64,000 bases of DNA from Microvirga sp. KLBC 81. GTDB lineage: Bacteria > Pseudomonadota > Alphaproteobacteria > Rhizobiales > Beijerinckiaceae. The translations under genes and the position numbers were made by a program. The stretch covers positions 1-64,000 of the forward strand of contig NZ_QDAH01000028.1 in the NCBI RefSeq assembly GCF_003075415.1, read 5' to 3'. The notes under the pieces are model-generated. The model ran no database searches. It was not told the origin of the DNA and worked only from the letters and a program-made list of their open reading frames with translations. Positions 1-9,312 of this stretch are shown here, piece by piece. Positions within the stretch are counted from its first letter, which is position 1. Each line of letters opens with the position of its first letter.

Positions 1-90
1 CTGGAGCGCGGCGCCGGCGAGCGCGGGCCCGCCCCGGCCGACCTGCAGAACCCGACCGAGACAACCGGCGGAACGGCGGATCGAGGATAG
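1..90 (+). CDS. C-terminal tail of an unidentified protein (partial)
   Basis: The first reading frame is open from the window edge to a TAG at 88-90, giving 29 residues rich in Gly, Ala, Pro and Glu. Third codon positions are almost all G or C, as in the neighbouring genes, which favours a real coding tail. The segment looks disordered and carries no recognisable domain. It converges on the GST gene, whose stop is about 10 bases away. The start lies outside the window, so function cannot be assigned, and chance openness in GC-rich DNA is not excluded. Confidence 0.35.
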   Translation: MERGAGERGPAPADLQNPTETTGGTADRG

Positions 91-100
91 CGGGTAATCG

Positions 101-712
101 TCAGACAAGAAGCTGATAGGGATGCGCCCAGCCCGGCACGGCGCGGACGCGGTCGAGCCACGCGCTCACATGGGTCCATGCGCTGTAATCAAGGCCTGTC
201 TGCTCGGGCCAGAAGAGATAGCTGCAGCAGGCGATATCGGCGATGGAGATCGTCGAGCCGAGTAGGAACTGATCCTTGCCTCGAAACTCCTCATCGAGCC
301 GGTCGAGATCGGCCTTGGCGCGGGCTTTGTGCCAGGCGATCACGTCAGGCGGTGTATCCTTCGTGAAATGTCGCGCGAAGCGGAGATTGGAGATGGAGAA
401 GGTGATCCGGTTCGCTTCCCAGAACATCCATTCGACGGTGCGGTCGGGATCGCATTCGCCGCGCAACTGTCCGGTGACGCGCGCAAGATGCATAAGGATC
501 GCGTTCGACTGAACGAGAGGCTCACCATTTGTGACGAGGACCGGAACCTCGCCGAAACGACTGACCTCCCGAAAATCGGGAGGCCTGTTGTTGCGTTCGA
601 TCGTGAGATCGACGGGCCGATACTCGTGCTCGAGCCCGAGAAGCGTGAGAGCCAGTTTCACCTTATAGGAATGACCTGACTCCCGGTTCCCGTAGAGCAC
701 GAGGTTCAGCAT
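101..712 (-). CDS. Glutathione S-transferase family protein
   Basis: This encodes about 203 residues with a thioredoxin-like N-terminal domain (YGNRESGHSYKVKLAL near residue 10) and the family's cis-Pro/Ser region (GEVPVLV followed by EPLVQSNAI, residues 55-75). An all-helical C-terminal domain follows and contains SISIADI-like text (STISIADIACCSYL). Members conjugate glutathione to electrophiles or act as thiol reductases in the cytoplasm; the substrate cannot be read from sequence. The ATG at 710-712 is chosen; a TTG directly before it would add one residue. The gene starts 3 bases after the parC stop on the same strand, so it is probably co-transcribed as the last gene of a recO-parC-GST unit. 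Confidence 0.85.
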   Translation of the reverse strand: MLNLVLYGNRESGHSYKVKLALTLLGLEHEYRPVDLTIERNNRPPDFREVSRFGEVPVLVTNGEPLVQSNAILMHLARVTGQLRGECDPDRTVEWMFWEANRITFSISNLRFARHFTKDTPPDVIAWHKARAKADLDRLDEEFRGKDQFLLGSTISIADIACCSYLFWPEQTGLDYSAWTHVSAWLDRVRAVPGWAHPYQLLV

Positions 713-715
713 CAA

Positions 716-2962
716 TCACTCACCGAACTTGTTCGATTTCGGGAAGCCCTTCGGCGGCAGGCGGCCTGCTTCGGTGCGGTCGCCCATCCAGTCGCGCAGG
801 TCTTCCTTGGCGACGGTCCAGGTGCGGCCGGACGTATCCTTCCAGGTCAGGCCTTCCTTCAGCGTGAAGACCTTGGCATCGGAGACGCCGCCGTCCTTGT
901 AGCGCTGCAGGCGAACGCCCTTGCCGCGGGTCATCTCCGGCACCTGCTTTACCGGGAAGATCAGGAGCTTGCGGTTCTCGCCGATGATCGCGACGTGATC
1001 GCCCTGAGCATCGGTGCAGACGACCGTGGTCGCCGGTGCATCGAGGTTGAGGATCTGCTTGCCCTTACGCGTGTTCGCCGTGACCTCGTCGGTGGGCACG
1101 ATGAATCCGCGTCCGTCGGAGCTCACGACAAGGAGCTTCGAGCCCGCCTTGTACGGGAAGGCGGCAATGAAGTCCGAGCCTTCTTCCAGATCCACCATCA
1201 GGCGGATCGGATCGCCGAAGCCGCGACCGCCCGGAAGCTTCGACGCATCGAGCGTGAAGAAGCGGCCGTTGTTCGCCACCACGATGATCTTGGACGTGGT
1301 CTCGGCGAAGAAGGCGGTCTTGAGCTTGTCGTCGCCCCTGAACTGCAGCGCGGAGAGATCTTCCTGATGCCCCTTCATGGCACGCACCCAGCCCTTCTCG
1401 GAGACGATGACCGTAATCGGCTCGCGCTCGATCATGGCCTCCGCGAAGTCGATCTCGGAGGTGTCCGGCGCCTCGGCGAAGGTGGTGCGCCGCTTGCCGA
1501 GAGCCGTGTCGGGACCGAAGGTCTTGCGAACCTCCTTGATGTCGGCGGCAACGGCCTTCCACTGAATCTTCTCGGAGCCGAGCAGCTCCTCGATCTTGGC
1601 CTTCTCGTCCTGGAGGTTCTTCTGCTCGCGCTTGAGCTCCATCTCTTCGAGCTTGCGAAGCGAGCGCAAGCGCGTGTCGAGAATGGCGTTGGCCTGAACC
1701 TCGGTGAGCTTGAAGACGCGCATCAGCTCCGCCTTCGGCTCGTCTTCCTCGCGGATGATTTTGATCACCCGGTCGAGGTCGAGATAGACGATGAGCAGGC
1801 CGCCCAAGATCTCCAAGCGCTTGTCGATGGCAGCGAGGCGGAACTTCGAACGGCGGATCAGCACCTCGCGACGATGGTCGAGCCATTCGCGCAGGCATTC
1901 GGCCAGGCTCAACACCTTCGGCACCTTGCCGCCGGCGAGCACGTTCACGTTCATCGGAATGCGGCTTTCAAGCTCGGTGAGCTTGAAGAGCGACTCCATG
2001 AGAATGATCGGATCGACCGTCTTGGCGCGCGGCTCGAGAACCACGCGAATGTCCTCAGCCGATTCATCGCGAATGTCGGCGAGCAGCGGCAGCTTCTTTT
2101 CTTGCAGCAGCTCCGCAATCTTCTCGATCAGGCGTGACTTCGGCACCGCGTACGGGATTTCGGTGACGACAATCTGCCAGTTGCCGCGCCCGAGATCCTC
2201 CTTATGCCAGCGAGCGCGCACGCGGAACGAGCCGCGGCCGGTGCTGTAGGTCTCGGCCATGGAAGCCGGCGTGTCGACGATGATGCCGCCGGTCGGAAGA
2301 TCCGGCCCCGGCACGAATTGCATCAGCTGCTCGGAGGTCGCATTCGGCTTCGAGATGAGATGCAGCGCGGCATCGCACAGCTCCGCCGCATTATGCGGCG
2401 GGATGGAGGTGGCCATGCCGACCGCGATGCCCTGCGAGCCGTTGGCGAGCAGGTTCGGGAAGGCGGCGGGCAGCACCACTGGCTCTTCGTTGGCCTGATC
2501 GTAGGTTTCGCGGAAATCGACGGCATCCTCATCGATGCCTTCCAGGAGCAGGCGCGCGACTTCCGTCAGCTTGGCTTCGGTGTAGCGCATCGCGGCAGCG
2601 CCATCGCCGTCAATATTGCCGAAATTGCCCTGCCCGTCCGCCAGCGGATAGCGCTGGGCGAAATCCTGCGCCATGCGCACGAGTGCATCGTAGATCGATT
2701 GGTCACCGTGAGGGTGATACTGACCCATCACGTCGCCGACGATGCGGGCGCATTTCTTCGGCGCGGACTTCGGGTCCAGCTTCAACAGCCGCATGGCGTG
2801 CAGGATGCGGCGGTGGACGGGCTTCAACCCGTCTCGCGCGTCCGGCAGCGCACGGTGCATGATGGTGGAGAGCGCGTATGCGAGGTAGCGCTCCTCCAAG
2901 GCGTCCTTGAGATTGATGTTCTCGATCTCGCCGCCAGACGGTGGATTGACCGGCTTACCCAT
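716..2962 (-). CDS. parC: DNA topoisomerase IV subunit A (ParC)
   Basis: This 748-residue type IIA topoisomerase subunit cuts and rejoins DNA and decatenates daughter chromosomes together with ParE, whose gene is at 60035. The N-terminus carries the breakage-reunion domain: [14 protein letters not shown] (about 41-54), [13 protein letters not shown] (83-95) and the catalytic tyrosine in [10 protein letters not shown] (Tyr127). A coiled segment follows at about 430-480 and a beta-propeller C-terminal domain from about 510. Length fits alphaproteobacterial ParC rather than GyrA. A DNA-strand partner, recO, lies 67 bases upstream on the same strand. The residue equivalent to quinolone-relevant Ser80 of E. 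coli ParC is Gln, probably a lineage feature. GyrA is excluded only by length and context, so the identity is strong but not absolute. Confidence 0.95.
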   Translation of the reverse strand: MGKPVNPPSGGEIENINLKDALEERYLAYALSTIMHRALPDARDGLKPVHRRILHAMRLLKLDPKSAPKKCARIVGDVMGQYHPHGDQSIYDALVRMAQDFAQRYPLADGQGNFGNIDGDGAAAMRYTEAKLTEVARLLLEGIDEDAVDFRETYDQANEEPVVLPAAFPNLLANGSQGIAVGMATSIPPHNAAELCDAALHLISKPNATSEQLMQFVPGPDLPTGGIIVDTPASMAETYSTGRGSFRVRARWHKEDLGRGNWQIVVTEIPYAVPKSRLIEKIAELLQEKKLPLLADIRDESAEDIRVVLEPRAKTVDPIILMESLFKLTELESRIPMNVNVLAGGKVPKVLSLAECLREWLDHRREVLIRRSKFRLAAIDKRLEILGGLLIVYLDLDRVIKIIREEDEPKAELMRVFKLTEVQANAILDTRLRSLRKLEEMELKREQKNLQDEKAKIEELLGSEKIQWKAVAADIKEVRKTFGPDTALGKRRTTFAEAPDTSEIDFAEAMIEREPITVIVSEKGWVRAMKGHQEDLSALQFRGDDKLKTAFFAETTSKIIVVANNGRFFTLDASKLPGGRGFGDPIRLMVDLEEGSDFIAAFPYKAGSKLLVVSSDGRGFIVPTDEVTANTRKGKQILNLDAPATTVVCTDAQGDHVAIIGENRKLLIFPVKQVPEMTRGKGVRLQRYKDGGVSDAKVFTLKEGLTWKDTSGRTWTVAKEDLRDWMGDRTEAGRLPPKGFPKSNKFGE

Positions 2963-3029
2963 TACCTGAATTCCTCAATAGCGAATCGCTTCTTTATCAC
3001 CTGAAACGAGAACATAACAGAAACAGACC

Positions 3030-3761
3030 CTATTCATCCCCAGCTGTCGCGAGTGCGACGAAACGCGCCCGTTCCTCCGGCGCCCGCTGCCCCTGGGGGG
3101 CGAACACGTTCTGATGCAGGAAGAAGTCCGTGAGTGCAAATCCAGCCTGGATTTCGCTCTCGCTCGGGCGGTTGGCTTTTGTCTGGCCAATCAGGAAACC
3201 CGGGAGCTTGAGCAGGCGATCCTTGTAGGGCTCTCCCGCCGCCGCACACACCGCCCGCCCGCTTCTCGGGGACACATAGATGAGGTCCCGCTCAGTGCCT
3301 GTCGCCGCGCAGGAGGATAGGTCCAGCCCGAAGCCGAGCTCGGATAGCATGGCGAGCTCGAACCGTACGAAGAGTGCGGGGGCAAGGTCCGGGTCGTCCA
3401 GGTGGTCCACCAGAACGCTCAAGGTTTCGTAGAGAGCAAAATGCGGATCGCGTTCCGGCACGAAGCGGAGCAGGTTCGCCAGGGCAGCGAGGCCGTAGAG
3501 CGCCATGGACGAGTTCATGAGACGAGAGGCCCGCAGGCTCAATCCCTCGACCTGGAAATTGCCGAGATGCTCATCGAGCCGCGCCCGCCAAGTGGCTTGC
3601 ACGGTGTTCCCCGGCTGGAGCACCGCCTGAAGGGTCTTCGAGCGGCCGCCATGGACGAGGCCCGAATGGCGGCCGTGCTCGCGCGTCATCAGCTCGAGGA
3701 TGACGCTCGTCTCGCCATGTTTGCGGACGCCGAGAACGACGCCTTCATCGGTCCAGTGCAT
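3030..3761 (-). CDS. recO: DNA repair protein RecO
   Basis: This 243-residue protein is the RecO recombination mediator, which loads RecA on SSB-coated single strands with RecR and anneals complementary strands. The N-terminal OB-fold starts MHWTDEGVVLGVRKHGE and includes HGRHSGLVHGG (about 30-40), the typical RecO signature. The C-terminal half has the zinc-like region with CAATGTERDLIYVSPRSG and a later VCAAAGEP, of which only part of a four-Cys set is visible. The ATG at 3759-3761 gives the standard start. It lies in the conserved alphaproteobacterial order era, recO, parC, although here the OmpA-like and chemoreceptor genes separate it from era. Confidence 0.93.
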   Translation of the reverse strand: MHWTDEGVVLGVRKHGETSVILELMTREHGRHSGLVHGGRSKTLQAVLQPGNTVQATWRARLDEHLGNFQVEGLSLRASRLMNSSMALYGLAALANLLRFVPERDPHFALYETLSVLVDHLDDPDLAPALFVRFELAMLSELGFGLDLSSCAATGTERDLIYVSPRSGRAVCAAAGEPYKDRLLKLPGFLIGQTKANRPSESEIQAGFALTDFFLHQNVFAPQGQRAPEERARFVALATAGDE

Positions 3762-3958
3762 CGGGTGCGGGTGCTTTCTTTAAGCCCAATCGGCTGAAGC
3801 CCAGATGTAAGCATTCAGCGGGCTTTTTGCCATGTTTTCCAAGAGCATCGGGCGAAATTGTTAAGATATTTCCAAAGACCCGGAATGCCCAAAATGGAAC
3901 CAAAGAGGCACCTTGGCATTCACGATCAGCTTAAATCCCAGAATGTGAATCGAGTATC

Positions 3959-5776
3959 ATGAAAATTACCAACCTGTTGCTTGCGAGTACCGCTCTCCCG
4001 CTGATGATGATGTCGGCGAATGCCTCTGCGCTTCAGCCGCAGAACTCAACTCCCATCACCGTGGCTCAGGCCGATCCGGGCGACCCGACCCAGCTGCCCC
4101 CGAGAGCCCGTCAAAGACAGCAGGGACAGGATGAGCAGGCCCCTCCCGGCCAGCAGCGCCGTCAGGAGCGGCGCGGGGCGGATGAGGAAGGCGGCCAACG
4201 TCCCCAGCGTGGCGGTGGTCAGGGAGCAGCCCCGGAGGCGCCGCGCCCGCCCCGTGCGACAAGCCCCGATGAAGAAACGCGACCGGCTCAGCGCCCGGGT
4301 CGCGAGCAGCGCCAGCCGGCCGAACGCCAAGAGCAGCGCCCCGAGCGCCCGACACCGCCTTCCGGCGCGGAACCGGCTACCCCGGCTCGCCCTGTACTGC
4401 CCCCTGCCGAGCGGGCTCGTCCACCGGCAGAGACGCCGGAACGTCCTGCCCGCCCCGGCGCTCAGGAGCGTGACCAGCGCCCGGCGGAGCGCCAACGTCA
4501 GCAGGAACCCGAAACCCCGGCCCGTCCTGCGACGCCGCCCGCCGCGCAGCCTGCGACGCCGCCAACACCAGCTCAGCCTCGGACCGCACCGAGCCCCCGC
4601 GACGTTCCACAGCCCGAACGTGAGCAGCGCCGCACTCCGCCCGCGGCAACACAGCCGCGCACCGAGCCTACACCCCCGGCTCCAGCTCCGACGCAGGCTC
4701 CGGCACCCCGCACGCAGCCTGCGCCGACGTCCCCTGCTCCGGCTCAGACTGCGCCAGCTCCGGCAGCTCCCGCGGCTCCCCGTGCTCAGCCGCCGGCGGC
4801 CGCTGCCCCGGCCCCCGCAACGCCCCAGACAGCCCAGCAGCCGCTCGATCCATCGCGGGTGCGTATCGAGGATCTGCGCACGCAGCGTCGGGAGCGCAGG
4901 GAGGGAACCCGCGTCATCATCGAGGAGCCCGGCAACCGCACGATTGTCCGCGAGGGCAACGACATCATCATCCGCCACGACGAAACGGAACGCTTCCGCC
5001 GCATCTACGGTGCCGATGATGTCCGCGTGGAACGTCGCAGCGGCAATGAGGAGGTCACCATCGTTCGTCGGCCCGACGGTTCGGAGATTGTCACGGTGCG
5101 CGACGAATACGGCAATCTCATCCGTCGCGTGAGGCGAGAGCCTGCCGGTCGCGAGGTCGTTCTCATCGAGAACCGCCGCAGCGGCATCGGCGTGCGTCCC
5201 GGCTATGGCTACGTGGAAGAGGAAGTGCTCAGGCTGCCGCCGCCCACGGTGCGCATCCCGCGCGAGGAGTACATCGTGGAAACGGAACGCGCCTCCCCGA
5301 GGCAGATCGTGGAAGCCTTCACGGCCCCACCGGTGGAGCGGATCGAGCGCGCGTATACCCTCGACGAGGTCCGCCGCAGCCAGCCGCTGCGTGAGCGCAT
5401 GCGCCGCGTGGACCTGGATACGATCAACTTCGAGTTCGGCTCCTGGGAGCTGCCGCCGGATCAGGTGAACGCTCTGAGTGTCATCGCCGAAGGTCTGCGT
5501 CAGGCCATCTCCCGCAACCCGAATGAGATCTTCCTCGTGGAAGGTCACACCGATGCGGTTGGCGCGGACGAGGACAACCTCACCCTCTCCGATCGCCGTG
5601 CGGAAACGGTTGCGACGATTCTGACGCAGCAGTTCCAGATCCCCGCCGAGAACCTGACCACCCAAGGCTACGGTGAGCAGTATCTGAAAGTGAACACGCA
5701 GGGCCCCGAACAGGAGAACCGTCGCGTCACCCTCCGCCGCATCACGCCGCTGCTGCAGGGGCAAAACCAGCAGTAA
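3959..5776 (+). CDS. OmpA-family protein with long Pro/Arg/Gln-rich linker
   Basis: This encodes 605 residues. A signal peptide is visible at 1-24 (KITNLLLASTALPLMMMSANAS). Residues about 35-295 are a low-complexity Pro/Ala/Arg/Gln/Glu segment that is probably disordered. Residues about 300-440 are charged beta-rich text with repeated VRR and RRP units. The C-terminus (about 475-595) is an OmpA-like peptidoglycan-binding domain: FEFGSWELPPDQVNAL, VEGHTDAVGADEDN, LSDRRAETV and TQGYGEQYLKV. The likely role is anchoring the envelope to peptidoglycan from the periplasm or outer membrane. No eight-stranded N-terminal barrel is seen, so it is not a classical OmpA porin. A perfect palindrome that can act as a terminator follows about 20 bases after the stop. 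Confidence 0.85.
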   Translation: MKITNLLLASTALPLMMMSANASALQPQNSTPITVAQADPGDPTQLPPRARQRQQGQDEQAPPGQQRRQERRGADEEGGQRPQRGGGQGAAPEAPRPPRATSPDEETRPAQRPGREQRQPAERQEQRPERPTPPSGAEPATPARPVLPPAERARPPAETPERPARPGAQERDQRPAERQRQQEPETPARPATPPAAQPATPPTPAQPRTAPSPRDVPQPEREQRRTPPAATQPRTEPTPPAPAPTQAPAPRTQPAPTSPAPAQTAPAPAAPAAPRAQPPAAAAPAPATPQTAQQPLDPSRVRIEDLRTQRRERREGTRVIIEEPGNRTIVREGNDIIIRHDETERFRRIYGADDVRVERRSGNEEVTIVRRPDGSEIVTVRDEYGNLIRRVRREPAGREVVLIENRRSGIGVRPGYGYVEEEVLRLPPPTVRIPREEYIVETERASPRQIVEAFTAPPVERIERAYTLDEVRRSQPLRERMRRVDLDTINFEFGSWELPPDQVNALSVIAEGLRQAISRNPNEIFLVEGHTDAVGADEDNLTLSDRRAETVATILTQQFQIPAENLTTQGYGEQYLKVNTQGPEQENRRVTLRRITPLLQGQNQQ

Positions 5777-5797
5777 CACACGCGGCTGGAATTCTTG

Positions 5798-5845
5798 AAA
5801 CACGATCACCCGGCGATGAGGCCTCATCGCCGGGTGATCGTGTTT
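5798..5845 (+). terminator. Perfect 48-bp palindrome, probable terminator
   Basis: Two 24-nt arms (5798-5821 and 5822-5845) are exact reverse complements with no unpaired centre, and the ends are AAA and TTT. As RNA this folds into a very stable hairpin ending GTGTTT. It sits 22 bases after the OmpA-domain gene and before the chemoreceptor gene. A terminator or a chromosomal palindromic element would both fit; the short T stretch makes factor-independent termination plausible but not certain. Confidence 0.6.
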
Positions 5846-5919
5846 GCATGCCACCAGCTTCGCGCAGGCTTCAATCACCACAATGACGTTAGGGAATCAA
5901 CAATCATAAGAACGGGACA

Positions 5920-7671
5920 ATGCTCGGTCTTCTGCGACGCCACACGCCTCAAGAACCTCCTCAAGACGTTGCGGCCCCCGAGCCGTTGGCTGCGCCCACT
6001 CCCACACCCGTGAGCGACAGGAAGCGGGATGTAGAGGTCGTGAACTCGCTGGAAGCGGATTTGCTGAAGGCGATCCAGGGGGTCACCCAAGCCATTGCCG
6101 TGGCCGCTGCTGACGTAGCGGCGGTGGAGAAGGACTTGGCCGAGATCCGCACGCATGCAGCGGACCTCGCAGCTTCAGGACGTACGGCTTCGAGCGAGAC
6201 GCTCTCGCTGGCCTCCTCGACTGAGGAACTCGCCACGACGGCTTCCGAGATCGGCCGAGCGATGGATCACGCGAGCGAGCAGATCGACAGCGCAGTTCAG
6301 GCGGCGCAAAGGGCGAGTGCTCTCATTACGCAGCTATCTGCAGCGACCGCTGAGATCGTCGGCATCGTCGATACGATTTCCGCCGTTGCACGACAGACCA
6401 ATCTTCTCGCGCTGAACGCCACCATCGAGGCAGCCCGCGCAGGCGAAGCCGGGCGTGGCTTTGCAGTCGTCGCCAGCGAGGTGAAAACCCTCTCGACAGA
6501 AACCGCCAAGGCCGCCGACAACATCCGCCGGCGCATCGACCATTTGCGCGAAACGGCGGAGGCTTCCACGAGCACCGTGACATCGGTCGTTGAGGTCGTG
6601 CAGGGTGTCCGTCCTGTCTTCGACACGGTGCGCCAAGCGGTCAGCGAGCAGAATGCGGCCATCGATGAGGTTTCGCGCCTCGCAAGCGTCACGTCGAGCA
6701 GCGTGGGCGAGGTCAGCGATCGTGCGGGCGACGTGGATACCATCTCTCTCGATGCAAGCCAGCGCGCGAACCAAGCCGATCAGGCCACGAAGACGGCGGA
6801 TGCCTTGGCCAAGGCCTTGGGGCAGCGTTTCGTCGCCGTCATTCGCCAGAGCGAACTCGGCGACAGGCGGCAATCCGATCGCTTTCCTGTCGAGCGCCCC
6901 GCCACGATCCGCATCGGCGCAAACAGCACCACCTCACGACTGATCGACATCAGCACTGGCGGCGTGCTTTTGGCTGCGACCGACACGATGCGTATGCCCC
7001 CCGGCCAGCGTGCTGAGATCGAGACGCGGGAGCTGGGCCGCATTGGCATTCGGATCGTCGCTTCAAGCCCCATGGGCCTTCACTGCGCCTTCGATCATCC
7101 CACGGCAGAAAGCCGCAGCCGTATCGAGGGTTTTGTCGCCCAGGTCGAGGCGAGCTATAAACCGCGCATCCTGCTGGCCCAGGAAGCCGCGCGTCAGGTC
7201 GAGGCTCTCATCGAGCAGGCTGTGAAGGACGGAAGCGTCTCGCGCGATGCCGTCTTCGATACGGATTACCGGCTGCTGCCCGACACCAATCCCGCGCAGT
7301 ACAGCACCGCATATCTTCCCGTATTCGAGAAAATTCTGCCGTTCGTGCTCGAAAAGGTGCTGGCGTCAGACGCCACGATGGCCTTCTGTCTCGCCATCGA
7401 CCGCAACAGCTACATCCCGGTCCACAACCGAATCTACTCGCAAGTCCAGCGCGCGAACGATCCGGTCTGGAACGCCGCCAACTGCCGAAACAAACGCATC
7501 TTTGATGACCGCGCCGGCATCACGGCCGCCCGCTCGACACGTCCCTTCATCGTGCAGGCCTATGCCCGCGACATGGGCGGCGGGAAGATCGTGATGATGC
7601 AGGAAGTGGACACGCCGATCCGCATCCTCGGGCGTCATTGGGGCGGGTTGAGAACGGCTTACCGGGCTTGA
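5920..7671 (+). CDS. Soluble methyl-accepting chemotaxis protein with PilZ domain
   Basis: This encodes 583 residues with no transmembrane segment and no HAMP domain, so it should act in the cytoplasm. Residues about 45-300 are a coiled coil with the MCP signalling tip ([18 protein letters not shown], about 148-165, then [14 protein letters not shown]), which docks CheA and CheW. Residues about 312-400 are a PilZ domain with the c-di-GMP motifs RRQSDR and DISTGG. The C-terminal part (about 430-583) is a conserved MCP-associated sensor-like region with [25 protein letters not shown] and GRHWGG. The arrangement implies coupling of c-di-GMP level and an intracellular signal to the chemotaxis phosphorelay. 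No che genes lie nearby. The start ATG at 5920 follows GGGA. Confidence 0.88.
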   Translation: MLGLLRRHTPQEPPQDVAAPEPLAAPTPTPVSDRKRDVEVVNSLEADLLKAIQGVTQAIAVAAADVAAVEKDLAEIRTHAADLAASGRTASSETLSLASSTEELATTASEIGRAMDHASEQIDSAVQAAQRASALITQLSAATAEIVGIVDTISAVARQTNLLALNATIEAARAGEAGRGFAVVASEVKTLSTETAKAADNIRRRIDHLRETAEASTSTVTSVVEVVQGVRPVFDTVRQAVSEQNAAIDEVSRLASVTSSSVGEVSDRAGDVDTISLDASQRANQADQATKTADALAKALGQRFVAVIRQSELGDRRQSDRFPVERPATIRIGANSTTSRLIDISTGGVLLAATDTMRMPPGQRAEIETRELGRIGIRIVASSPMGLHCAFDHPTAESRSRIEGFVAQVEASYKPRILLAQEAARQVEALIEQAVKDGSVSRDAVFDTDYRLLPDTNPAQYSTAYLPVFEKILPFVLEKVLASDATMAFCLAIDRNSYIPVHNRIYSQVQRANDPVWNAANCRNKRIFDDRAGITAARSTRPFIVQAYARDMGGGKIVMMQEVDTPIRILGRHWGGLRTAYRA

Positions 7672-7697
7672 TAAGAGCGCGATAAGCATTAAACGAT

Positions 7698-8612
7698 TTA
7701 GCCCTTCGGGAACTCCAATCCCATCTCGCGGTAGCGCTCGGGATCGTCGCTCCAGTTCTCGCGCACCTTCACGAAGATGAAAAGATGCACGGGAGCCTCC
7801 GCGATCTCGGCGATCTCCTTACGTGCGGCCTGGCCGATGGCCTTGATGGTCTGGCCGCCCTTGCCGAGCACGATCTTGCGCTGGCTGTCGCGCTCCACAA
7901 ACACCGTCTGCTCGATGCGCACGGAGCCGTCCGGCCGCTGCTGCCATTGGTCGGTTTCGACGGTCGACTGGTACGGCAGCTCTTCGTGCAGGCGCTCGTA
8001 GATCTTCTCGCGGGTGATCTCGGCCGCGAGCATGCGCAGCGGCGCGTCGGAAATCTGATCCTCCGGATAGAGCCAGGGACCTGCGGGCATCATGGCAGCG
8101 AGCTGACTCCTGAGAGTGTTGATGCCGTCACCATTCAGGGCCGAGATCATGAAGGTATGGGCGAAGGGCACCTTCTCGTTGAGCTTCGCGGCCATTTCCA
8201 GGAGCTTCGATCGCTCGATCAGGTCGATCTTGTTGAGGATCAGCACCTTCGGCTGCTTCAGCTCGGGCAACTTGTCGAGGATAGCCCCGGCCTCCTCGTC
8301 GACGCCTTTGCGGACATCGAGCAGCAGAGCGACGACATCTGCGTCCCCGGCTCCGCCCCAGGCCGATGTGACCATGGCGCGGTCGAGGCGCCGCTTCGGC
8401 TTGAAGATGCCGGGCGTGTCCACGAACACGATCTGTGTATCGCCTTCCATGGCGATGCCTCGCACCAAAGCGCGCGTCGTCTGAACCTTGCGCGACACGA
8501 TGGAAACCTTGGAGCCCACGAGCGCATTGAGCAGCGTCGACTTGCCCGCATTCGGCGCGCCGATGAGCGCGACGAAACCCGCCTTGGTGTTGGTCGGCTC
8601 AGACTGTTCCAT
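7698..8612 (-). CDS. era: GTPase Era
   Basis: This encodes 304 residues. Era binds 16S rRNA near its 3' end and assists 30S subunit maturation. The G domain shows GAPNAGKST (G1), TTRALVRGI (G2), DTPG (G3) and NKID (G4). The C-terminal KH domain has GKGGQTIKAIGQAARKEI and ends with LEFPKG. The ATG at 8610-8612 is preferred over an upstream in-frame codon because GGAGG lies at a good distance before it and the protein then begins MEQSEPTNTKAGFVALIG, the usual Era length. The start overlaps the rnc stop by 14 bases, indicating translational coupling in the pdxJ-acpS-lepB-rnc-era unit. Confidence 0.96.
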   Translation of the reverse strand: MEQSEPTNTKAGFVALIGAPNAGKSTLLNALVGSKVSIVSRKVQTTRALVRGIAMEGDTQIVFVDTPGIFKPKRRLDRAMVTSAWGGAGDADVVALLLDVRKGVDEEAGAILDKLPELKQPKVLILNKIDLIERSKLLEMAAKLNEKVPFAHTFMISALNGDGINTLRSQLAAMMPAGPWLYPEDQISDAPLRMLAAEITREKIYERLHEELPYQSTVETDQWQQRPDGSVRIEQTVFVERDSQRKIVLGKGGQTIKAIGQAARKEIAEIAEAPVHLFIFVKVRENWSDDPERYREMGLEFPKG

Positions 8613-9309
8613 GCTCGTCCTCCGTCCAGACGCCCTCTCTGAGGAGAAGACTACGCGCTGCCGCCTGTTCCGCAATACGCTTCGATGTGCCGTGCCCGAA
8701 TTCGGTTTCCGTGCCCTTCACCTTCACCATCACGCGAAACTTCGGTGCGTGATCGGGGCCTGTCTGCTCGGCGACGGTATATGTCGGCGGCGGCAGACCA
8801 CGTCCCTGCGCCCATTCCTGCAACGCGCTCTTCGGATCGCGCAGCGGACGGCGCGGAGCTTCGAGCAGCGCCTTGAAGGAGCGCTCCACGAGACCTTTTG
8901 CAGCCTCATAGCCGCCGTCGAGGAATACGGCACCGATAACGGCTTCGCACACATCCGCCAGAATGGTCGGGTTGCGCCGCTCGCCCGAATGCGCCTCGCC
9001 CGCTCCGAGCTTCAGGTAGGGTCCGACATCCCAGGCAACGGCGATCTCGGCACAGCTCTCACGACGCACCAGCTCCGCGAGGCGGCGTGAGAGCTCGCCT
9101 TCGGGGGCGTTCGGGAACGTCTTGTAGAGCGTCTCGGCAATGGCGAGCCCAAGCACGCGATCGCCTAGGAATTCGAGACGCTGATAGCTCTGCCCGCCCG
9201 CTTTGGGGGCGCTCACATGGGTGAGCGCTTCATCGAGAAATTCGGGCTTCTGAAACTGGTATTCCAGCTTCTTCAGCAACTCGTCATAGTTCGGCTTGCG
9301 ACGGGCCAC
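8599..9309 (-). CDS. rnc: Ribonuclease III
   Basis: This 236-residue double-strand-specific endoribonuclease processes rRNA precursors and structured mRNAs. The N-terminal catalytic domain carries the signature YQRLEFLGDRVLGLAIAE (about 42-59) and the second acidic cluster in LADVCEAVIGAVFLDGG (about 114-130). The C-terminal dsRNA-binding domain runs from about 160, with DPKSALQEWAQGRGLPPPTY and GHGTSKRIAEQAAA. The start is GTG at 9307-9309, three bases after the lepB stop. It lies between lepB and era, the common order in alphaproteobacteria. Confidence 0.96.
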   Translation of the reverse strand: MARRKPNYDELLKKLEYQFQKPEFLDEALTHVSAPKAGGQSYQRLEFLGDRVLGLAIAETLYKTFPNAPEGELSRRLAELVRRESCAEIAVAWDVGPYLKLGAGEAHSGERRNPTILADVCEAVIGAVFLDGGYEAAKGLVERSFKALLEAPRRPLRDPKSALQEWAQGRGLPPPTYTVAEQTGPDHAPKFRVMVKVKGTETEFGHGTSKRIAEQAAARSLLLREGVWTEDEHGTV

Positions 9310-9312
9310 GGC

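Noticed and set aside
995..2137. Plus-strand open frame of 380 codons
   Set aside because: It is antisense to parC, has no domain and reads as Leu/Gly/Arg/Asp text typical of antisense frames in GC-rich genes.
4046..5881. Long minus-strand open frame of 611 codons
   Set aside because: It lies fully inside the OmpA-domain gene on the opposite strand, where Pro/Arg codons leave the antisense frame open. The product is low-complexity and unlike any protein, while the plus frame has a signal peptide and a clear OmpA domain.
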